Shown piece by piece: positions 53,922 through 63,060 of a stretch of DNA of 64,000 nt. Position 1 is the stretch's first letter. Each line of letters opens with the position of its first letter. The position numbers and the translations under genes were made by a program. The notes beneath the pieces were generated by a model. It was not told the origin of the DNA. It saw only the letters and a list, made by a program, of their open reading frames with translations, and did no database searches. This DNA is from Corynebacterium sp. MSK008 (GTDB lineage Bacteria; Actinomycetota; Actinomycetes; Mycobacteriales; Mycobacteriaceae): assembly GCF_030232585.1 (NCBI RefSeq), contig NZ_JASPJX010000002.1:186001-250000 (forward strand). Reading direction: 5' to 3'.

Positions 53922-54562
53922 TGCTCGAACTCAACGATGTCACCGTCGCATTCAAGGACGGCCAGGAAATGCGTACAGTGCTGGACCACCTGGAGTTCAC
54001 CGCCAAGCCCGGCGAGATGACCTTCATCGTCGGCGAGTCCGGTTCCGGCAAGTCCACCCTGCTCTCCGTGGCCGCCGGCCTGATCACGCCGGACTCCGGC
54101 ACCGCCAAGCTCAACGGCGAGACCGTGGACAACGATGTGCGCCGCGACAAGATCGGCATGATCTTCCAGCAGGCCAACCTCATCGCCGCGCTGAACGTGC
54201 GCGACCAGCTGCTGGTCACCGACCACATCCGGGGCATCAAACCCCGGAAGGAGAGGGCGGAGGAACTGCTGGCCACCGTCGGACTGGAGGGGCTGGGCGA
54301 CCGCCGCATCGGCGAGATGTCCGGTGGCCAGCGCCAGCGCGTCGGCATCGCGCGTGCGCTCATGGGCGAGCCGTCGCTTCTGCTTGCGGACGAGCCCACC
54401 GCCGCCCTCGACGCCGACCGCTCCCAGGAGATCGTGACGCTGCTGCGCGAGCTCACCACCGAGCGAAACATCGCCTGCGGCTTTGTCACCCACGACCGCT
54501 CGCTGATCGAGAGCAGCGACGAAGTTTTCGAACTCGGCGTCAACGCCCCCGCCTACGCCTAA
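53921..54562 (+). CDS. hrtA: ABC transporter ATP-binding protein (HrtA-like)
   Basis: 213 residues. Walker A GESGSGKST at residues 38-46, Q-loop in GMIFQQANLIAAL, signature MSGGQRQRVGIARAL, Walker B LLLADEPTAALD, and H-loop in CGFVTHDRSL. LolD/MacB-type ATPase. The start overlaps the permease stop. It powers HrtB; the two form a half-sized exporter that dimerises. Regulated with hrtB from the divergent promoter region. Confidence 0.85.
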   Translation: MLELNDVTVAFKDGQEMRTVLDHLEFTAKPGEMTFIVGESGSGKSTLLSVAAGLITPDSGTAKLNGETVDNDVRRDKIGMIFQQANLIAALNVRDQLLVTDHIRGIKPRKERAEELLATVGLEGLGDRRIGEMSGGQRQRVGIARALMGEPSLLLADEPTAALDADRSQEIVTLLRELTTERNIACGFVTHDRSLIESSDEVFELGVNAPAYA

Positions 54563-54572
54563 ACTGGCGCGC

Positions 54573-55079
54573 GTGTTCTACTGCGCCCCCGGCCCCGCCC
54601 CGCTCGACCCCGCCCTGCTGGCCAGGGAGATCGAGCGCAGGGCGGGGCTTTCATCGTGCGGGCCCCAGGTGCGCGCTCTTCCGCAGGTGCCTGACGACGC
54701 CCTGGTGGCCGGCGATGGCTATTGGCTGGCGGGGCGGAGTGTCGTCGATAAGCTGCACGCTTTGGATCGCAACGTGGTCGCGTACGCGGTCGGCGAGGCG
54801 TTCATTGTGACCTCGCTGCAGGAGATGGGCGCGACGATGCTGAGGAGCCGCGACCTCGTGCGCGTCCCGCACGGCATCTTCCGCGTGCCCGAGTGGGGCC
54901 AGCGCACGTTCGTCGCCGGCGAGACCGCGGAGTTTCTGCGCGGCTACCTGGAGCTGGAGGCCGCCGGGCGGTTCGTGGAACCCGCGCGCTACCGCAGAAG
55001 GGACCGCGAGCGGGTGGCCATGACGGTAAACGCCAACGCGCCGAGCACAGCCGTGGACAGCAACGTGCCGCCCAAGTAA
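54573..55079 (+). CDS. Unknown protein overlapping the MFS gene
   Basis: 168 residues from GTG 54573, 10 bp after hrtA. It is mixed alpha/beta by eye (LAREIERRAG, GYWLAGRSVVDKLHAL, VAYAVGEAFIVTSLQEMGAT), without signal peptide, membrane helix or known motif. The last 91 bp overlap the 3' end of the convergent MFS gene, so the final 30 residues are constrained by two frames. It may be a real third member of the hrtBA transcript or a partly spurious frame. Confidence 0.5.
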   Translation: MFYCAPGPAPLDPALLAREIERRAGLSSCGPQVRALPQVPDDALVAGDGYWLAGRSVVDKLHALDRNVVAYAVGEAFIVTSLQEMGATMLRSRDLVRVPHGIFRVPEWGQRTFVAGETAEFLRGYLELEAAGRFVEPARYRRRDRERVAMTVNANAPSTAVDSNVPPK

Positions 55080-56164
55080 CCCAAGTCCACCGTGGCCGCG
55101 CCCAACGCCGAGCCCGAGGCGATGCCCACCTGGAACGTGACCACGTACACCGAGCTGGCCAAATCCTGGTTGCGTTGGCCCGCGAAGAGGAAGATCGTGG
55201 TGGCCACCGTGGGCAGCGCGCCCGCGGCGATGCCGAAGACCACGATCACCGCGAACATGCCGGCACCCGTGTTGTAGTGCAGCGCCAAAAGGCCCGCGAT
55301 GCCGGAGGCCACCAGCGTGGCCGTGGCAATGCCGTTGAGGCGGATCATGCGCGCATCCACCAGGCGGCCCGACAGGGTCACACCGACCAGGCCGGCGATG
55401 CCGTACAGCGCCACGCCGTAGGGCACGAAGCGGTGGCCGGCCGTGGCCTCGATGAGCAGCGCCAGGTAGGTGAAGGTGACAAAGATCGCCATGACAGCCA
55501 GCACTAGGTAGATGACCAAAGGCGGGATGGCCGACTTCGTCGCCTGCGCGCCGGTCTGCTGCGCCGGCGGCTTGGCGGGCAGGCTGGGCAGGGAAATCAC
55601 CAGCATCACCAGGGCACCCACCACCGCGGCACCCAGCACCCAGGTGGAGGCGCGCCAGCCAATCGCAGAACCCAGCGCCGTAGTCAGCGGCGAGCCGATC
55701 ACCATCGACAGCGTGGAGCCGAACGACACCGCGGCGACCGCCTTGCCCATCTGCCCCGGCGGCGCGATACGCGCCGCGACCGGGTTGACCAGCGACCAGA
55801 ACAACCCGTGGGTAAACGCCGCCGTCACACGGCCCGCCACCAGCGTGGCGTAGCTCGTGGCCGTGGCCTGCAAGACAATGCCTCCCAGCAGAAACACCAA
55901 GGTGGCGATCAGGAGGTAGCGCCTGTTCGCTTTCCGCGTGACGTGCATCAGCGGGATAGTCACCACCGCGACCAGACCGGCGTAGACGCTCATGAGCAGG
56001 CCAATCTGGCCCTCAGAAACGTTGAGGTCCCGCGCCATCGGTGAGATCAGGCCGATGGCGAACATCTCGAACGTGACGTACACGAACGCAGCGAAGCTCA
56101 TCGCCGTCAGCGGGACGACGGGGAACTTCGCTGTTTGCCGTGGAGATTGCTGGGAGTTGTGCAC
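54989..56164 (-). CDS. MFS transporter, AraJ-like
   Basis: 391 residues with 12 predicted helices. The inter-helix loop 2-3 reads MHVTRKANRRYLL in place of the GxxxDRxGRR motif. Helix 4 region GRVTAAFTHGLFWSLVNPVAARI, and the proline/glycine-rich GSPLTTALGSAIGWRASTWVLGA matches motif C of drug/H+ antiporters. AraJ-type exporters expel sugars or drugs. The 3' end overlaps the 54573 gene by 91 bp. The upstream neighbour is a secreted anchored protein 15 bp away. Confidence 0.8.
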   Translation of the reverse strand: MHNSQQSPRQTAKFPVVPLTAMSFAAFVYVTFEMFAIGLISPMARDLNVSEGQIGLLMSVYAGLVAVVTIPLMHVTRKANRRYLLIATLVFLLGGIVLQATATSYATLVAGRVTAAFTHGLFWSLVNPVAARIAPPGQMGKAVAAVSFGSTLSMVIGSPLTTALGSAIGWRASTWVLGAAVVGALVMLVISLPSLPAKPPAQQTGAQATKSAIPPLVIYLVLAVMAIFVTFTYLALLIEATAGHRFVPYGVALYGIAGLVGVTLSGRLVDARMIRLNGIATATLVASGIAGLLALHYNTGAGMFAVIVVFGIAAGALPTVATTIFLFAGQRNQDLASSVYVVTFQVGIASGSALGAATVDLGYLGGTLLSTAVLGALAFTVMATRSRSLLR

Positions 56165-56179
56165 CGAGCCAAGATACGG

Positions 56180-57214
56180 CTACGGGTTGGACAGCGCAAA
56201 CGCTGCACCAGCAGCGCCGAGGGCGAGCAGGATCGCCACGATCACGCCGATGATCACACCCGTGCTCGCGGACGAACCGCCGGACGCGGCTTCCATGGTC
56301 TGCTCAGCCCTGTGGGTGGTCTGGGAAACCGAGATGTTGGTCATCCTGCTGGTGGTCACCGAAGTGGTGACGTTGCCGTTGGTGACCGTGTGAGTCACAG
56401 AGTCATTGCTCTTGCCAGGCTGCTGAGTCGGGGCCGTGTAGGTGCCCGTTGCCGGCGTGGTGGACGGGGTGTCCGGGTTTGGGCCGTCGGTAGGCAAAAG
56501 TGCGTTGCCGCCACCTGCAGCGCAGGTCTTGCGGGCGTCCTCGAACGCCACCATCAACCTGGCTACACGACGAGCCTGCTGCACATCCGGAAGCTCTTCG
56601 TACGCGTCAACCCACGCCTCCACCTGGTCTTTCGGCATCGCCGGGTATTCGCGAGACTGCTGCTCAACCAACCCGTCACGCTCCGGGATCAGCGCAAACT
56701 CCGCGAAGCCGTCGCGGGCAGGCACGGTGATATCGCCGGTCTTCACCGCGTTGTCGATAATCTCCCAGTACTTGGTCATGTCGAACGCCTGGTGGTCACT
56801 GACCGCCACGGAGTTCCACACCTGAGTGAAGTACACACGGGAAGAATCGATGTCTGCGCCAGTATCCTCCGCGACCCGCTGCGCCCACATCTCAATGTTG
56901 GCGTCGAGGTTGCTGTTGAAGTAGGTCACGTAAGAACCGTGATACAACTCCATGAATGGCGCGACCGTTTCCGGAGCAGTCGGGTACAGCTTTTCAAACG
57001 CAGACGCCCACCGCGCCCGCTCATCCGTAGCGCCGACACCGACACTTCGGTCGAGCGAGTCGATGTACTTGCGTTCAGCGTCATTCACCTTCAGCGAGCA
57101 CACGCCATCGCTGGGCTCCCCCACGGTAGCTGCACCGGCGGAAGGCACAACACATGCGGCCGCTGCAGTTGCGACTGCGCATGTGAGCGCTGCGATCCTC
57201 CGATTTTTAAACAC
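56180..57214 (-). CDS. Secreted protein with C-terminal membrane anchor
   Basis: 344 residues, with a signal peptide (MFKNRRIAALTCAVATAAAACVVPSAGA). The mature domain of about 200 residues is helical (DERARWASAFEKLYP, QAFDMTKYWEIIDNAV) with two cysteines (GVCSLKV, RKTCAAGG). A Thr/Ser/Asn-rich stalk (TTPATGTYTAPTQQ) precedes the C-terminal helix (GVIIGVIVAILLALGAAGAAFAL). No LPxTG. The layout matches other anchored corynebacterial surface proteins. No domain recognised. Confidence 0.72.
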   Translation of the reverse strand: MFKNRRIAALTCAVATAAAACVVPSAGAATVGEPSDGVCSLKVNDAERKYIDSLDRSVGVGATDERARWASAFEKLYPTAPETVAPFMELYHGSYVTYFNSNLDANIEMWAQRVAEDTGADIDSSRVYFTQVWNSVAVSDHQAFDMTKYWEIIDNAVKTGDITVPARDGFAEFALIPERDGLVEQQSREYPAMPKDQVEAWVDAYEELPDVQQARRVARLMVAFEDARKTCAAGGGNALLPTDGPNPDTPSTTPATGTYTAPTQQPGKSNDSVTHTVTNGNVTTSVTTSRMTNISVSQTTHRAEQTMEAASGGSSASTGVIIGVIVAILLALGAAGAAFALSNP

Positions 57215-57276
57215 ACCGATAGCGTATCGCAGAGGGACAACAATTCAGCATCCGGAATAGGGGTGACGTGGCTCTC

Positions 57277-57298
57277 TTAAACGGCCCGGGCCGTTTAA
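57277..57298. promoter_or_regulatory. Perfect 22-bp palindrome upstream of 57214 gene
   Basis: TTAAACGGCCC followed directly by GGGCCGTTTAA. It lies 63 bp upstream of the surface-protein start. A second smaller dyad (CCCTTTAAGGG, 57379-57389) is 81 bp further. Either could be an operator or hairpin. Confidence 0.55.
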
Positions 57299-57482
57299 AT
57301 TCGGGGAACATGCAGGTTGCTGGAACGTTAACACAACTTTCTAAGCAAAATAAAAGGTTGACTGTGGGGTCAGGTAGGCCCTTTAAGGGGCATTTTCGCT
57401 CGTTACTGGGCTAAATGACACGAGTGTAATTTAAAGGTATTGACGTTTGTTATGCAGTTGGGGTGTTTGCTGGGGCGCTCTC

Positions 57483-57515
57483 CTCTACCGTTCTCTACCG
57501 TTCTCTACCGTTCTC
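57483..57515 (+). repeat. 10-bp tandem repeat
   Basis: Three copies plus a partial fourth of CTCTACCGTT. It lies within the 581-bp gap 57215-57795, which also holds the palindromes at 57277 and 57379, the inverted repeat at 57566 and a hairpin repeat at 57691. No convincing gene is seen in the gap. Confidence 0.8.
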
Positions 57516-57565
57516 GCGGTTCGCGCCAGGACGTCGGGGGCTGTACGGGCAGTTTCCAGCTACAA

Positions 57566-57620
57566 GGATCCAGCTATTCGGCGAAAAACGGCGATTCACG
57601 AGGTCTAGATAGCTGGATCC
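57566..57620. repeat. Inverted repeat GGATCCAGCTAT
   Basis: GGATCCAGCTAT (57566-57577) and ATAGCTGGATCC (57609-57620) are perfect 12-bp inverted arms with a 31-bp spacer. Possible mobile-element end remnant or hairpin. Confidence 0.65.
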
Positions 57621-57690
57621 GTGGTTTTGGGGGCGGGTGGCTGCCTGATGGGGCGACGGCCGTGGCAGTGTTTTTGGTGTCAGCCCGAGC

Positions 57691-57738
57691 TTGCGGACTC
57701 CGCATTGCGGACAACTGGGGGCGACCAACTATTGGTTA
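57691..57738 (+). repeat. Dispersed hairpin repeat, full-length copy
   Basis: TTGCGGACTCCGCATTGCGG, then ACAACTGGGG and ACCAACTATTGGT. Both stems (GCGGA/TCCGC and ACCAA/TTGGT) are intact. It lies 58 bp before the 3' end of the monooxygenase gene. Confidence 0.6.
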
Positions 57739-57795
57739 CGGACAAGCGATTGACGCGGGCCACGCGGGCCACGGGGGCAAGAACCGAAAAGCCGC

Positions 57796-58752
57796 CTAGA
57801 CCTCGCCCGCGATGCGCCGGGCGATGTCGCGGGCGAAAGGGCTGACCCCGCCGATGGTTCCGGCGCCCGGGCCGTTGAGCGAGTCGAAGCCCAGAACGTA
57901 CAGGCCGGGCGTGTCCAGGCCACGCTCCAGACCGCGGATGGGCGACAGGGCGGGACGGAAGCCGGTGGCCCAGATCAGCGCGTCGAAATCCGACAGCTCG
58001 TCCAACGACCCGACCATGGGTTCGGCGTCCAGCAGGTCGAGTGATCGGGCCCGGCGAACCTCGGGGACGACCACGATGTCGCCGCCGAAGTCGGCGCCTC
58101 CGGGGTCGTCCTCGCCGCGTGAGATGGCGACAAAGCGCTCGCGGTTGCGGCGGAAAAGCTGCTCGCCGTCGACATCCTCGGGCATGAACGCGGGCGGCCG
58201 GCGGGTGAACCATTGCACGTCCACTCCGCCGAGTGCGAGGTCGGCGACGATCTGCGCACCGGAGTTTCCGCCCCCGACGACAGCGACTCGCTGACCGGCG
58301 AAATCCTCCGGCCGCCGGTAGTGGGCGGAGTGCAGCTGCTGCCCCGCGAACGTCCCGGGCACGAACGGGACAAAGGGTGCGGACCAGATGCCGGTGGCCA
58401 TCACAACGTTTCGTGCGGAGTGGCCGTTGAGGTGGAAGGCGGAGCCGTCATGAAGCACGTGTTTGACGCGCTCACCTCGGCGGATGGGCAGGTCGTAGCG
58501 CTGCTCGTAGTCGGACAAATACTTAACGACGTGGTCGCGCGGCGGGTACCCGTCGTAGTGGGGCATGGGCCAGCCGGGCAGGTTGGAAAACTCTGCGCGG
58601 GAGAACAGTGTGAGCGCGTCCCAGTAGTGCGGCCACGCCCCGCCGGGCTCGTCGGAGGCATCCAGCACAACAAACGAAGCGCCGTATTTGCGCAGGTAGT
58701 ACGACACGGCCAGCCCGGATTGGCCGGCACCGACAACGACGGCGTCAAGCAT
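57796..58752 (-). CDS. FAD-dependent monooxygenase, CzcO-like
   Basis: 318 residues. N-terminal FAD-binding VVVGAGQSGLAVSYYLRK, NADPH-binding VAVVGGGNSGAQIVADLAL, and the flavin-monooxygenase pattern (ATGIW, PFVPFVPG, and the later ATGFRPALSPI). Members oxidise small organic or organometal substrates, and CzcO-named ones neighbour metal-resistance genes, which are absent here. The first 8 bp overlap the nnr 3' end, so they are likely co-transcribed. Confidence 0.78.
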   Translation of the reverse strand: MLDAVVVGAGQSGLAVSYYLRKYGASFVVLDASDEPGGAWPHYWDALTLFSRAEFSNLPGWPMPHYDGYPPRDHVVKYLSDYEQRYDLPIRRGERVKHVLHDGSAFHLNGHSARNVVMATGIWSAPFVPFVPGTFAGQQLHSAHYRRPEDFAGQRVAVVGGGNSGAQIVADLALGGVDVQWFTRRPPAFMPEDVDGEQLFRRNRERFVAISRGEDDPGGADFGGDIVVVPEVRRARSLDLLDAEPMVGSLDELSDFDALIWATGFRPALSPIRGLERGLDTPGLYVLGFDSLNGPGAGTIGGVSPFARDIARRIAGEV

Positions 58753-60322
58753 GGGTCACCTGCGCTGTTGCGTCGCGGACGTACTCGGCGATGCGGCCCG
58801 CGGGCGCGGTGGCGGGGCCGTACGGGGTCTGCGCCGCCAGCCACGCGGCCACCGCGTGCACCGTCACAGCCCCGGTCACCGCACCGGGAACAGCGGCGTC
58901 AGCGGCACCAGGCACGGCGGCGCGCGCCGCGGAAAGCGCCAGGTGCGCGCCCATGATTCCGGCCAGCACATCCCCGGAGCCCGGCGTAGCGGCCCAGGAG
59001 TGCCCGGCGTCCACGGCGTAAACAAGGTGCGGGTCATCCTCCGGCGCGACTAGGGTGATGCGACCTTTGCGCACGATGGTGGCGCGCAGCGTCGCGGCCA
59101 GCTCCAGCGTCTCCTCGAACCGCGTGCCCTCGCGCACTCCGGCAGCCTCGCGCAGGCGGGAAAACTCCCCGTCGTGCGGGGTCAGCACCGTCGGTTCCTC
59201 CCGGGAGGCGACCGCCTGGCGCAGCTGCTCGTGTTGGGTGAGGAGGGTGAGGCCGTCGGCGTCGATAAGCAATGGCACCTGTTGTTCCAGCGCCCACGCA
59301 AGCTCGCGCGCCGCATCCTCCCCCGTTCCGGCGCCGGGTCCAAACACCCATGCTTGGACCCGGCCAGCATCTTCGAGCCTTTGCGTAACGACGACCTCCG
59401 GCCTCACCCGCACCACCCCATCCGCCTCCGGCCCGGCGTAGCGGACCATCGCGGGTGTGGCCATCACCGCACCGGAGACAGTGAGGACCGCCGCGCCCGG
59501 ATAGCCGGCGCTGCCTGCGCGGATGCCGACTACTCCCCCGCTGTACTTATCGTCGGCAGGCCCCGGCGCGACGTCTTGGACAGGCGCGGCGGGCAGCGGC
59601 AACAGGGTGTCCGGCCACACCTGCGGATCGGCGACGGCGCGGTTGGCCAGCACCAGCGTCGGGCCGTCGTGGGCCCACTCGGGCATGGTGTCCAGCAGCT
59701 CCGTGTGCAAGGGGCGGCCGGGCAGGCCGATGTCGGCGAGCAGCTGCACCCCGCACTCCGGGGCGAGGGCGTGGGCGCGGCGCCACCCGCCGAAGGTGAC
59801 GGTGGCGTCGGCGGTGATGCGCAGCTCGCCCGCTTCCCCGGTGTCGGCATCTACGCCGGAGGGCACGTCCACGGAGAGCACGCGAACCCGGCGCAGCCAC
59901 CTCACCACGTCTGCCAGCTCCTCGCGCAGGCCCCCAGAGCCCCCGATGCCGGTGATGCCATCGATGGCCAGGGCGTATTCGGCTGAACTGTCCGGCAACG
60001 TTTCCAGTACCTGCCCGCCCGCGTTGGAAAAGGCGGCGAGTGCTCGCTGTTGGGCGCGGCCTGCGGTGAGCAGCGCGTCCACGCGGTGCCCGGCGAGTGC
60101 GAGCTCCGCGCCAGCGTACAGGGCGTCACCCCCGTTGCCGCCCGGCCCGGCAAGCACCAACACCCGCCCGGCTGGGCCGGCACAGCCAGCGAGCATCGCT
60201 TCGGCCGCCTCGAACACGGCGTGGGCGGCGGACTGCATCAGCTGGTCCGGGTGGGCCTGCGCGGCCAACAGCGGCGCTTCGGCGGCCCTGATTTGGTCTG
60301 CGGTGAAAGTACTGGCGTACAT
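58745..60322 (-). CDS. nnr: Bifunctional NAD(P)H-hydrate epimerase/dehydratase
   Basis: 525 residues from ATG 60322 (the frame opens 21 bp further). The N-terminal YjeF_N epimerase domain has VLVLAGPGGNGGDALYAGAEL and VDVPSGVDADTG. The C-terminal ADP/ATP-dependent dehydratase (carbohydrate-kinase-like) has GGVVGIRAGSAGYPGAAVL, VLTPHDGEFSRL and TPGSGDVLAGIMGAHL. Together they repair hydrated NADH and NADPH. Housekeeping. Confidence 0.9.
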   Translation of the reverse strand: MYASTFTADQIRAAEAPLLAAQAHPDQLMQSAAHAVFEAAEAMLAGCAGPAGRVLVLAGPGGNGGDALYAGAELALAGHRVDALLTAGRAQQRALAAFSNAGGQVLETLPDSSAEYALAIDGITGIGGSGGLREELADVVRWLRRVRVLSVDVPSGVDADTGEAGELRITADATVTFGGWRRAHALAPECGVQLLADIGLPGRPLHTELLDTMPEWAHDGPTLVLANRAVADPQVWPDTLLPLPAAPVQDVAPGPADDKYSGGVVGIRAGSAGYPGAAVLTVSGAVMATPAMVRYAGPEADGVVRVRPEVVVTQRLEDAGRVQAWVFGPGAGTGEDAARELAWALEQQVPLLIDADGLTLLTQHEQLRQAVASREEPTVLTPHDGEFSRLREAAGVREGTRFEETLELAATLRATIVRKGRITLVAPEDDPHLVYAVDAGHSWAATPGSGDVLAGIMGAHLALSAARAAVPGAADAAVPGAVTGAVTVHAVAAWLAAQTPYGPATAPAGRIAEYVRDATAQVTHA

Positions 60323-60343
60323 GTGCACCAGGGTACGCTCCAC

Positions 60344-61150
60344 CTAAACTCCCTGGCAGGACGGGCAAAAGAACAGGTTGCGGCCTTCGAACTGTTGCTT
60401 TTCCACCGGGTGGCCGCACACGTGGCAGGGCTCGCCGGCGCGGCGGTAGACGTAGACCTCTCCCCCGTGGTCGTCCTCCCGCGGCGCGCGCTCCATCGCC
60501 TCGGGCAAGTGTTCGGGCCGCACTGTATCTATGCGCCCGGTTGCCACCCCGTCGGCCATCAGCGAAACCAGGTCGGACCAGATGGCGTCGAAACGCTCGC
60601 GCCCCAGTTCCTGGCCCGGGGTGAACGGGGAGATGCCCTGGCGAAACAGCGGCTCGGCGCGGTAGATGTTGCCCACACCGGCGAAGTAGGACTGGTCCAT
60701 CATCAACGAGCCGATGGCGCGCCGGGAACGCCGCACCCGCTCGAACAGCGCGTCCGGGTCCGAAGCGGGAGAAAGCGGGTCTTCGCCGGCGGCGTCCAGA
60801 ATGGCCTGCTGCTCCGCCGGGGTGATGTAGGCGCATGTCTGCGGGCCGCGCAGGTGGGCGGCTATCTCCCCCGCTCCCCCGTCCGGCACGAGCCGCAGCC
60901 GGATCTGGCCGCGCAGCGTTTCCGCCGGCTCGAAGGAGAACTTGCCAATCAGGCCCAAATGTACGTGCACGATCGCGTCCGTGAACTGCAAAAACAGGTG
61001 CTTTCCGTGTGCTGCAGCGTGGGTGAGCGCAGTGCCGTCGATAAGCGAAGGCTCGAAGCGCCCCTGCGGCGAACTCGCGGCGACCGGCGCGGGGCGGAAG
61101 TCCGCGTTGAAGCGGCGCGCAAGTCGGTGAATGACATGACCTTCAGGCAC
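60344..61150 (-). CDS. Fpg/Nei-family DNA glycosylase
   Basis: 268 residues from GTG 61150. The start is fixed by PEGH after the initiator: Pro2 and Glu3 are the catalytic residues of this family. The H2TH region reads [18 protein letters not shown]. The C-terminal zinc finger is CHVCGH and CPSC. The PEG start suggests the Nei (endonuclease VIII) branch, which removes oxidised pyrimidines; the actinobacterial Nei2 subgroup is likely. Divergent from the DUF1846 gene with 25 bp between starts. Confidence 0.87.
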   Translation of the reverse strand: MPEGHVIHRLARRFNADFRPAPVAASSPQGRFEPSLIDGTALTHAAAHGKHLFLQFTDAIVHVHLGLIGKFSFEPAETLRGQIRLRLVPDGGAGEIAAHLRGPQTCAYITPAEQQAILDAAGEDPLSPASDPDALFERVRRSRRAIGSLMMDQSYFAGVGNIYRAEPLFRQGISPFTPGQELGRERFDAIWSDLVSLMADGVATGRIDTVRPEHLPEAMERAPREDDHGGEVYVYRRAGEPCHVCGHPVEKQQFEGRNLFFCPSCQGV

Positions 61151-61162
61151 GATCGCTGACTG

Positions 61163-61168
61163 TACTAT
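61163..61168 (+). promoter_or_regulatory. -10 element of the DUF1846 gene
   Basis: TACTAT ends 7 bases before the ATG at 61176, giving a leaderless or near-leaderless mRNA in the 25-bp divergent gap with the glycosylase gene. Confidence 0.5.
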
Positions 61169-61175
61169 TGCACCC

Positions 61176-62669
61176 ATGCCGTATGAGATCGGGTTCGACC
61201 GCGAAAAATACATCCAGATGCAATCCGAGCACATTCAGAAACGGCGCGCCGAGGTGGGCGGCAAGCTCTACCTGGAAATGGGCGGCAAGCTTTTCGACGA
61301 CAACCACGCCTCCCGCGTCCTGCCCGGGTTCACCCCCGACAACAAGATCGCCATGCTGGACCGGATCAAGGACGAAGTGGAGATTGTCATCTGCTTCAAC
61401 GCCGGCGACGTCGTGCGCCAGAAAATGCGCGCTGATCTGGGCATCACCTACGAAGACGACGTGCTGCGGCTGGTAGACGTGTTCCGCGACCGCGGCTTTT
61501 TGGTGGAAAACGTAGTGGTCACGCAGCTGGAGGGCCACAACCGGAACGTCGAGGCCTTCGTGGAGCGTCTTGCCCGGCTGGGCCTGAAGGTCTCGCGCCA
61601 CTACATGATTGCGGGCTACCCCAACGACACCGAAAAGGTGGTCAGCGAGGAAGGCTTTGGCCGAAACGACTACGTGGAAACCTCCCGTGACCTGGTGGTG
61701 ATGACGGCGCCGGGGCCGGGCTCCGGCAAGCTGGCCACCTGCCTTTCCCAGGTGTATCACGAGCACAAGCGCGGCATCGACGCAGGTTACGCCAAGTTTG
61801 AGACGTTCCCGATCTGGAACCTTCCGCTGTCGCACCCGGTGAACCTGGCGTACGAGGCGGCGACGGCGGACCTGGACGACATCAACGTCATCGACCAGTA
61901 CCACCTCGAGGCCTACGGCGAAAAGGTGTCCTCCTACAACCGCGACATCGACGTCTTCCCGCTGCTGAAGACGCTGCTGCGGGAGGTCACCGGCTCGGAT
62001 CCCTACCAGTCGCCGACGGACATGGGCGTGAACATGGCGGGCTACTGCATCTCCGACGACGCCGCGTGCCGCCACGCCGCCGAGCAGGAGATCATCCGCC
62101 GCTACTACGCCGCGCTTGTGGACGAGCGCCGCGCCGACGCCGACTCCACCGTCTCCGACCGCAACTTCAACGTCATGCGCAAGGCGGACCTTTCCGTGGA
62201 GGACCGCGTGGTGGTCTCGCCCGCGTTGGAGGTAGCGGAGCGCACCGGCAAGCCGGGCGCGGCGCTGGAGCTGCCGGACGGGCGCATCGTCACCGGCAAG
62301 ACCTCCGACCTGCTCGGCCCGTCCGCCGCGGTGCTGCTCAACGCCCTGAAGTTGCTGGCGGGCATCGACGATGACGTGCACCTGCTGTCCCCCGACTCCA
62401 TCGAGCCGATCCAGACGCTGAAGACCCGCCACTTGGGTTCGGTGAACCCCCGTCTGCACACGGACGAAGTGCTCATCGCCTTGTCAGTGTCGGCCTCCGG
62501 CAACCCGGACGCGGCGCTCGCACTGGAGCATCTGCGCAGTTTGCGCGGGTGCGACGCGCACATCACCACGATTCTGGGGTCCGTGGACGAGGGCATCTTC
62601 CGCAACCTGGGGGTGCTGGCCACCTCGGAGCCGAAGTACTGGCGCAAGGCGCTGTACCACAAACGTTAA
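61176..62669 (+). CDS. DUF1846 family protein
   Basis: 497 residues, full length for DUF1846. Characteristic segments are [16 protein letters not shown] at the N-terminus, [57 protein letters not shown] positions and the C-terminal [17 protein letters not shown] nucleotide-binding-like [11 protein letters not shown] loop is visible. The biochemical role of the family is unsettled. It is monocistronic. Confidence 0.85.
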   Translation: MPYEIGFDREKYIQMQSEHIQKRRAEVGGKLYLEMGGKLFDDNHASRVLPGFTPDNKIAMLDRIKDEVEIVICFNAGDVVRQKMRADLGITYEDDVLRLVDVFRDRGFLVENVVVTQLEGHNRNVEAFVERLARLGLKVSRHYMIAGYPNDTEKVVSEEGFGRNDYVETSRDLVVMTAPGPGSGKLATCLSQVYHEHKRGIDAGYAKFETFPIWNLPLSHPVNLAYEAATADLDDINVIDQYHLEAYGEKVSSYNRDIDVFPLLKTLLREVTGSDPYQSPTDMGVNMAGYCISDDAACRHAAEQEIIRRYYAALVDERRADADSTVSDRNFNVMRKADLSVEDRVVVSPALEVAERTGKPGAALELPDGRIVTGKTSDLLGPSAAVLLNALKLLAGIDDDVHLLSPDSIEPIQTLKTRHLGSVNPRLHTDEVLIALSVSASGNPDAALALEHLRSLRGCDAHITTILGSVDEGIFRNLGVLATSEPKYWRKALYHKR

Positions 62670-62687
62670 GTTTTCCAACACTAACTA

Positions 62688-62716
62688 TTGCGCTGGTTTC
62701 GATTGTGGTTTATTGT
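62688..62716 (+). promoter_or_regulatory. Promoter of the excisionase-like HTH gene
   Basis: TTGCGC (62688-62693), 17-bp spacer, TATTGT (62711-62716), 7 bases before the ATG at 62724. Spacing is ideal and the transcript would be leaderless. Confidence 0.6.
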
Positions 62717-62723
62717 CGAGGCC

Positions 62724-63059
62724 ATGCGGGAACAGCAATCTCCGGTGGAAGACGCATTAGCCGAGCTCAACAACAACCTCGCCGTCGCGCGCACGCAGGC
62801 GGAAGACCACGTCACGCTGCCGAAACAGACGGCCGTGTGGGTCCGCGACCTGCTCGAGGACCTCGCCGAAGGCCGGCTGGTGCGGCCGCCGGAACCGGAC
62901 GAGGAGATGACCACCCAACAGGTGGCCAACCTGCTCGGCGTCTCTCGCCCGTTTGTGGTCAAGCTCATTGATGAGGGCAAGCTGCCCGGCCACAAGGTGG
63001 GCACCCACCGCCGCGTGTACACGCGCGACGCCCACGCGTTCAAGGAAAAGCGGGGCTAA
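62724..63059 (+). CDS. Excisionase/MerR-like HTH protein
   Basis: 111 residues from ATG 62724. After a 60-residue helical N-terminus ([19 protein letters not shown]), the C-terminal domain is the HTH_17 type: [25 protein letters not shown] and [17 protein letters not shown]. Such proteins are excisionases or, in actinobacteria, antitoxins usually followed by a PIN toxin. Here the next gene is a broken PIG-L hydrolase, so no toxin is visible. It has its own strong promoter. Confidence 0.72.
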   Translation: MREQQSPVEDALAELNNNLAVARTQAEDHVTLPKQTAVWVRDLLEDLAEGRLVRPPEPDEEMTTQQVANLLGVSRPFVVKLIDEGKLPGHKVGTHRRVYTRDAHAFKEKRG

Positions 63060-63060
63060 G

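Noticed and set aside
57440..57799. 119-codon frame in the palindrome-rich gap
   Set aside because: It runs through tandem, inverted and hairpin repeats, has biased composition and no convincing start signal.
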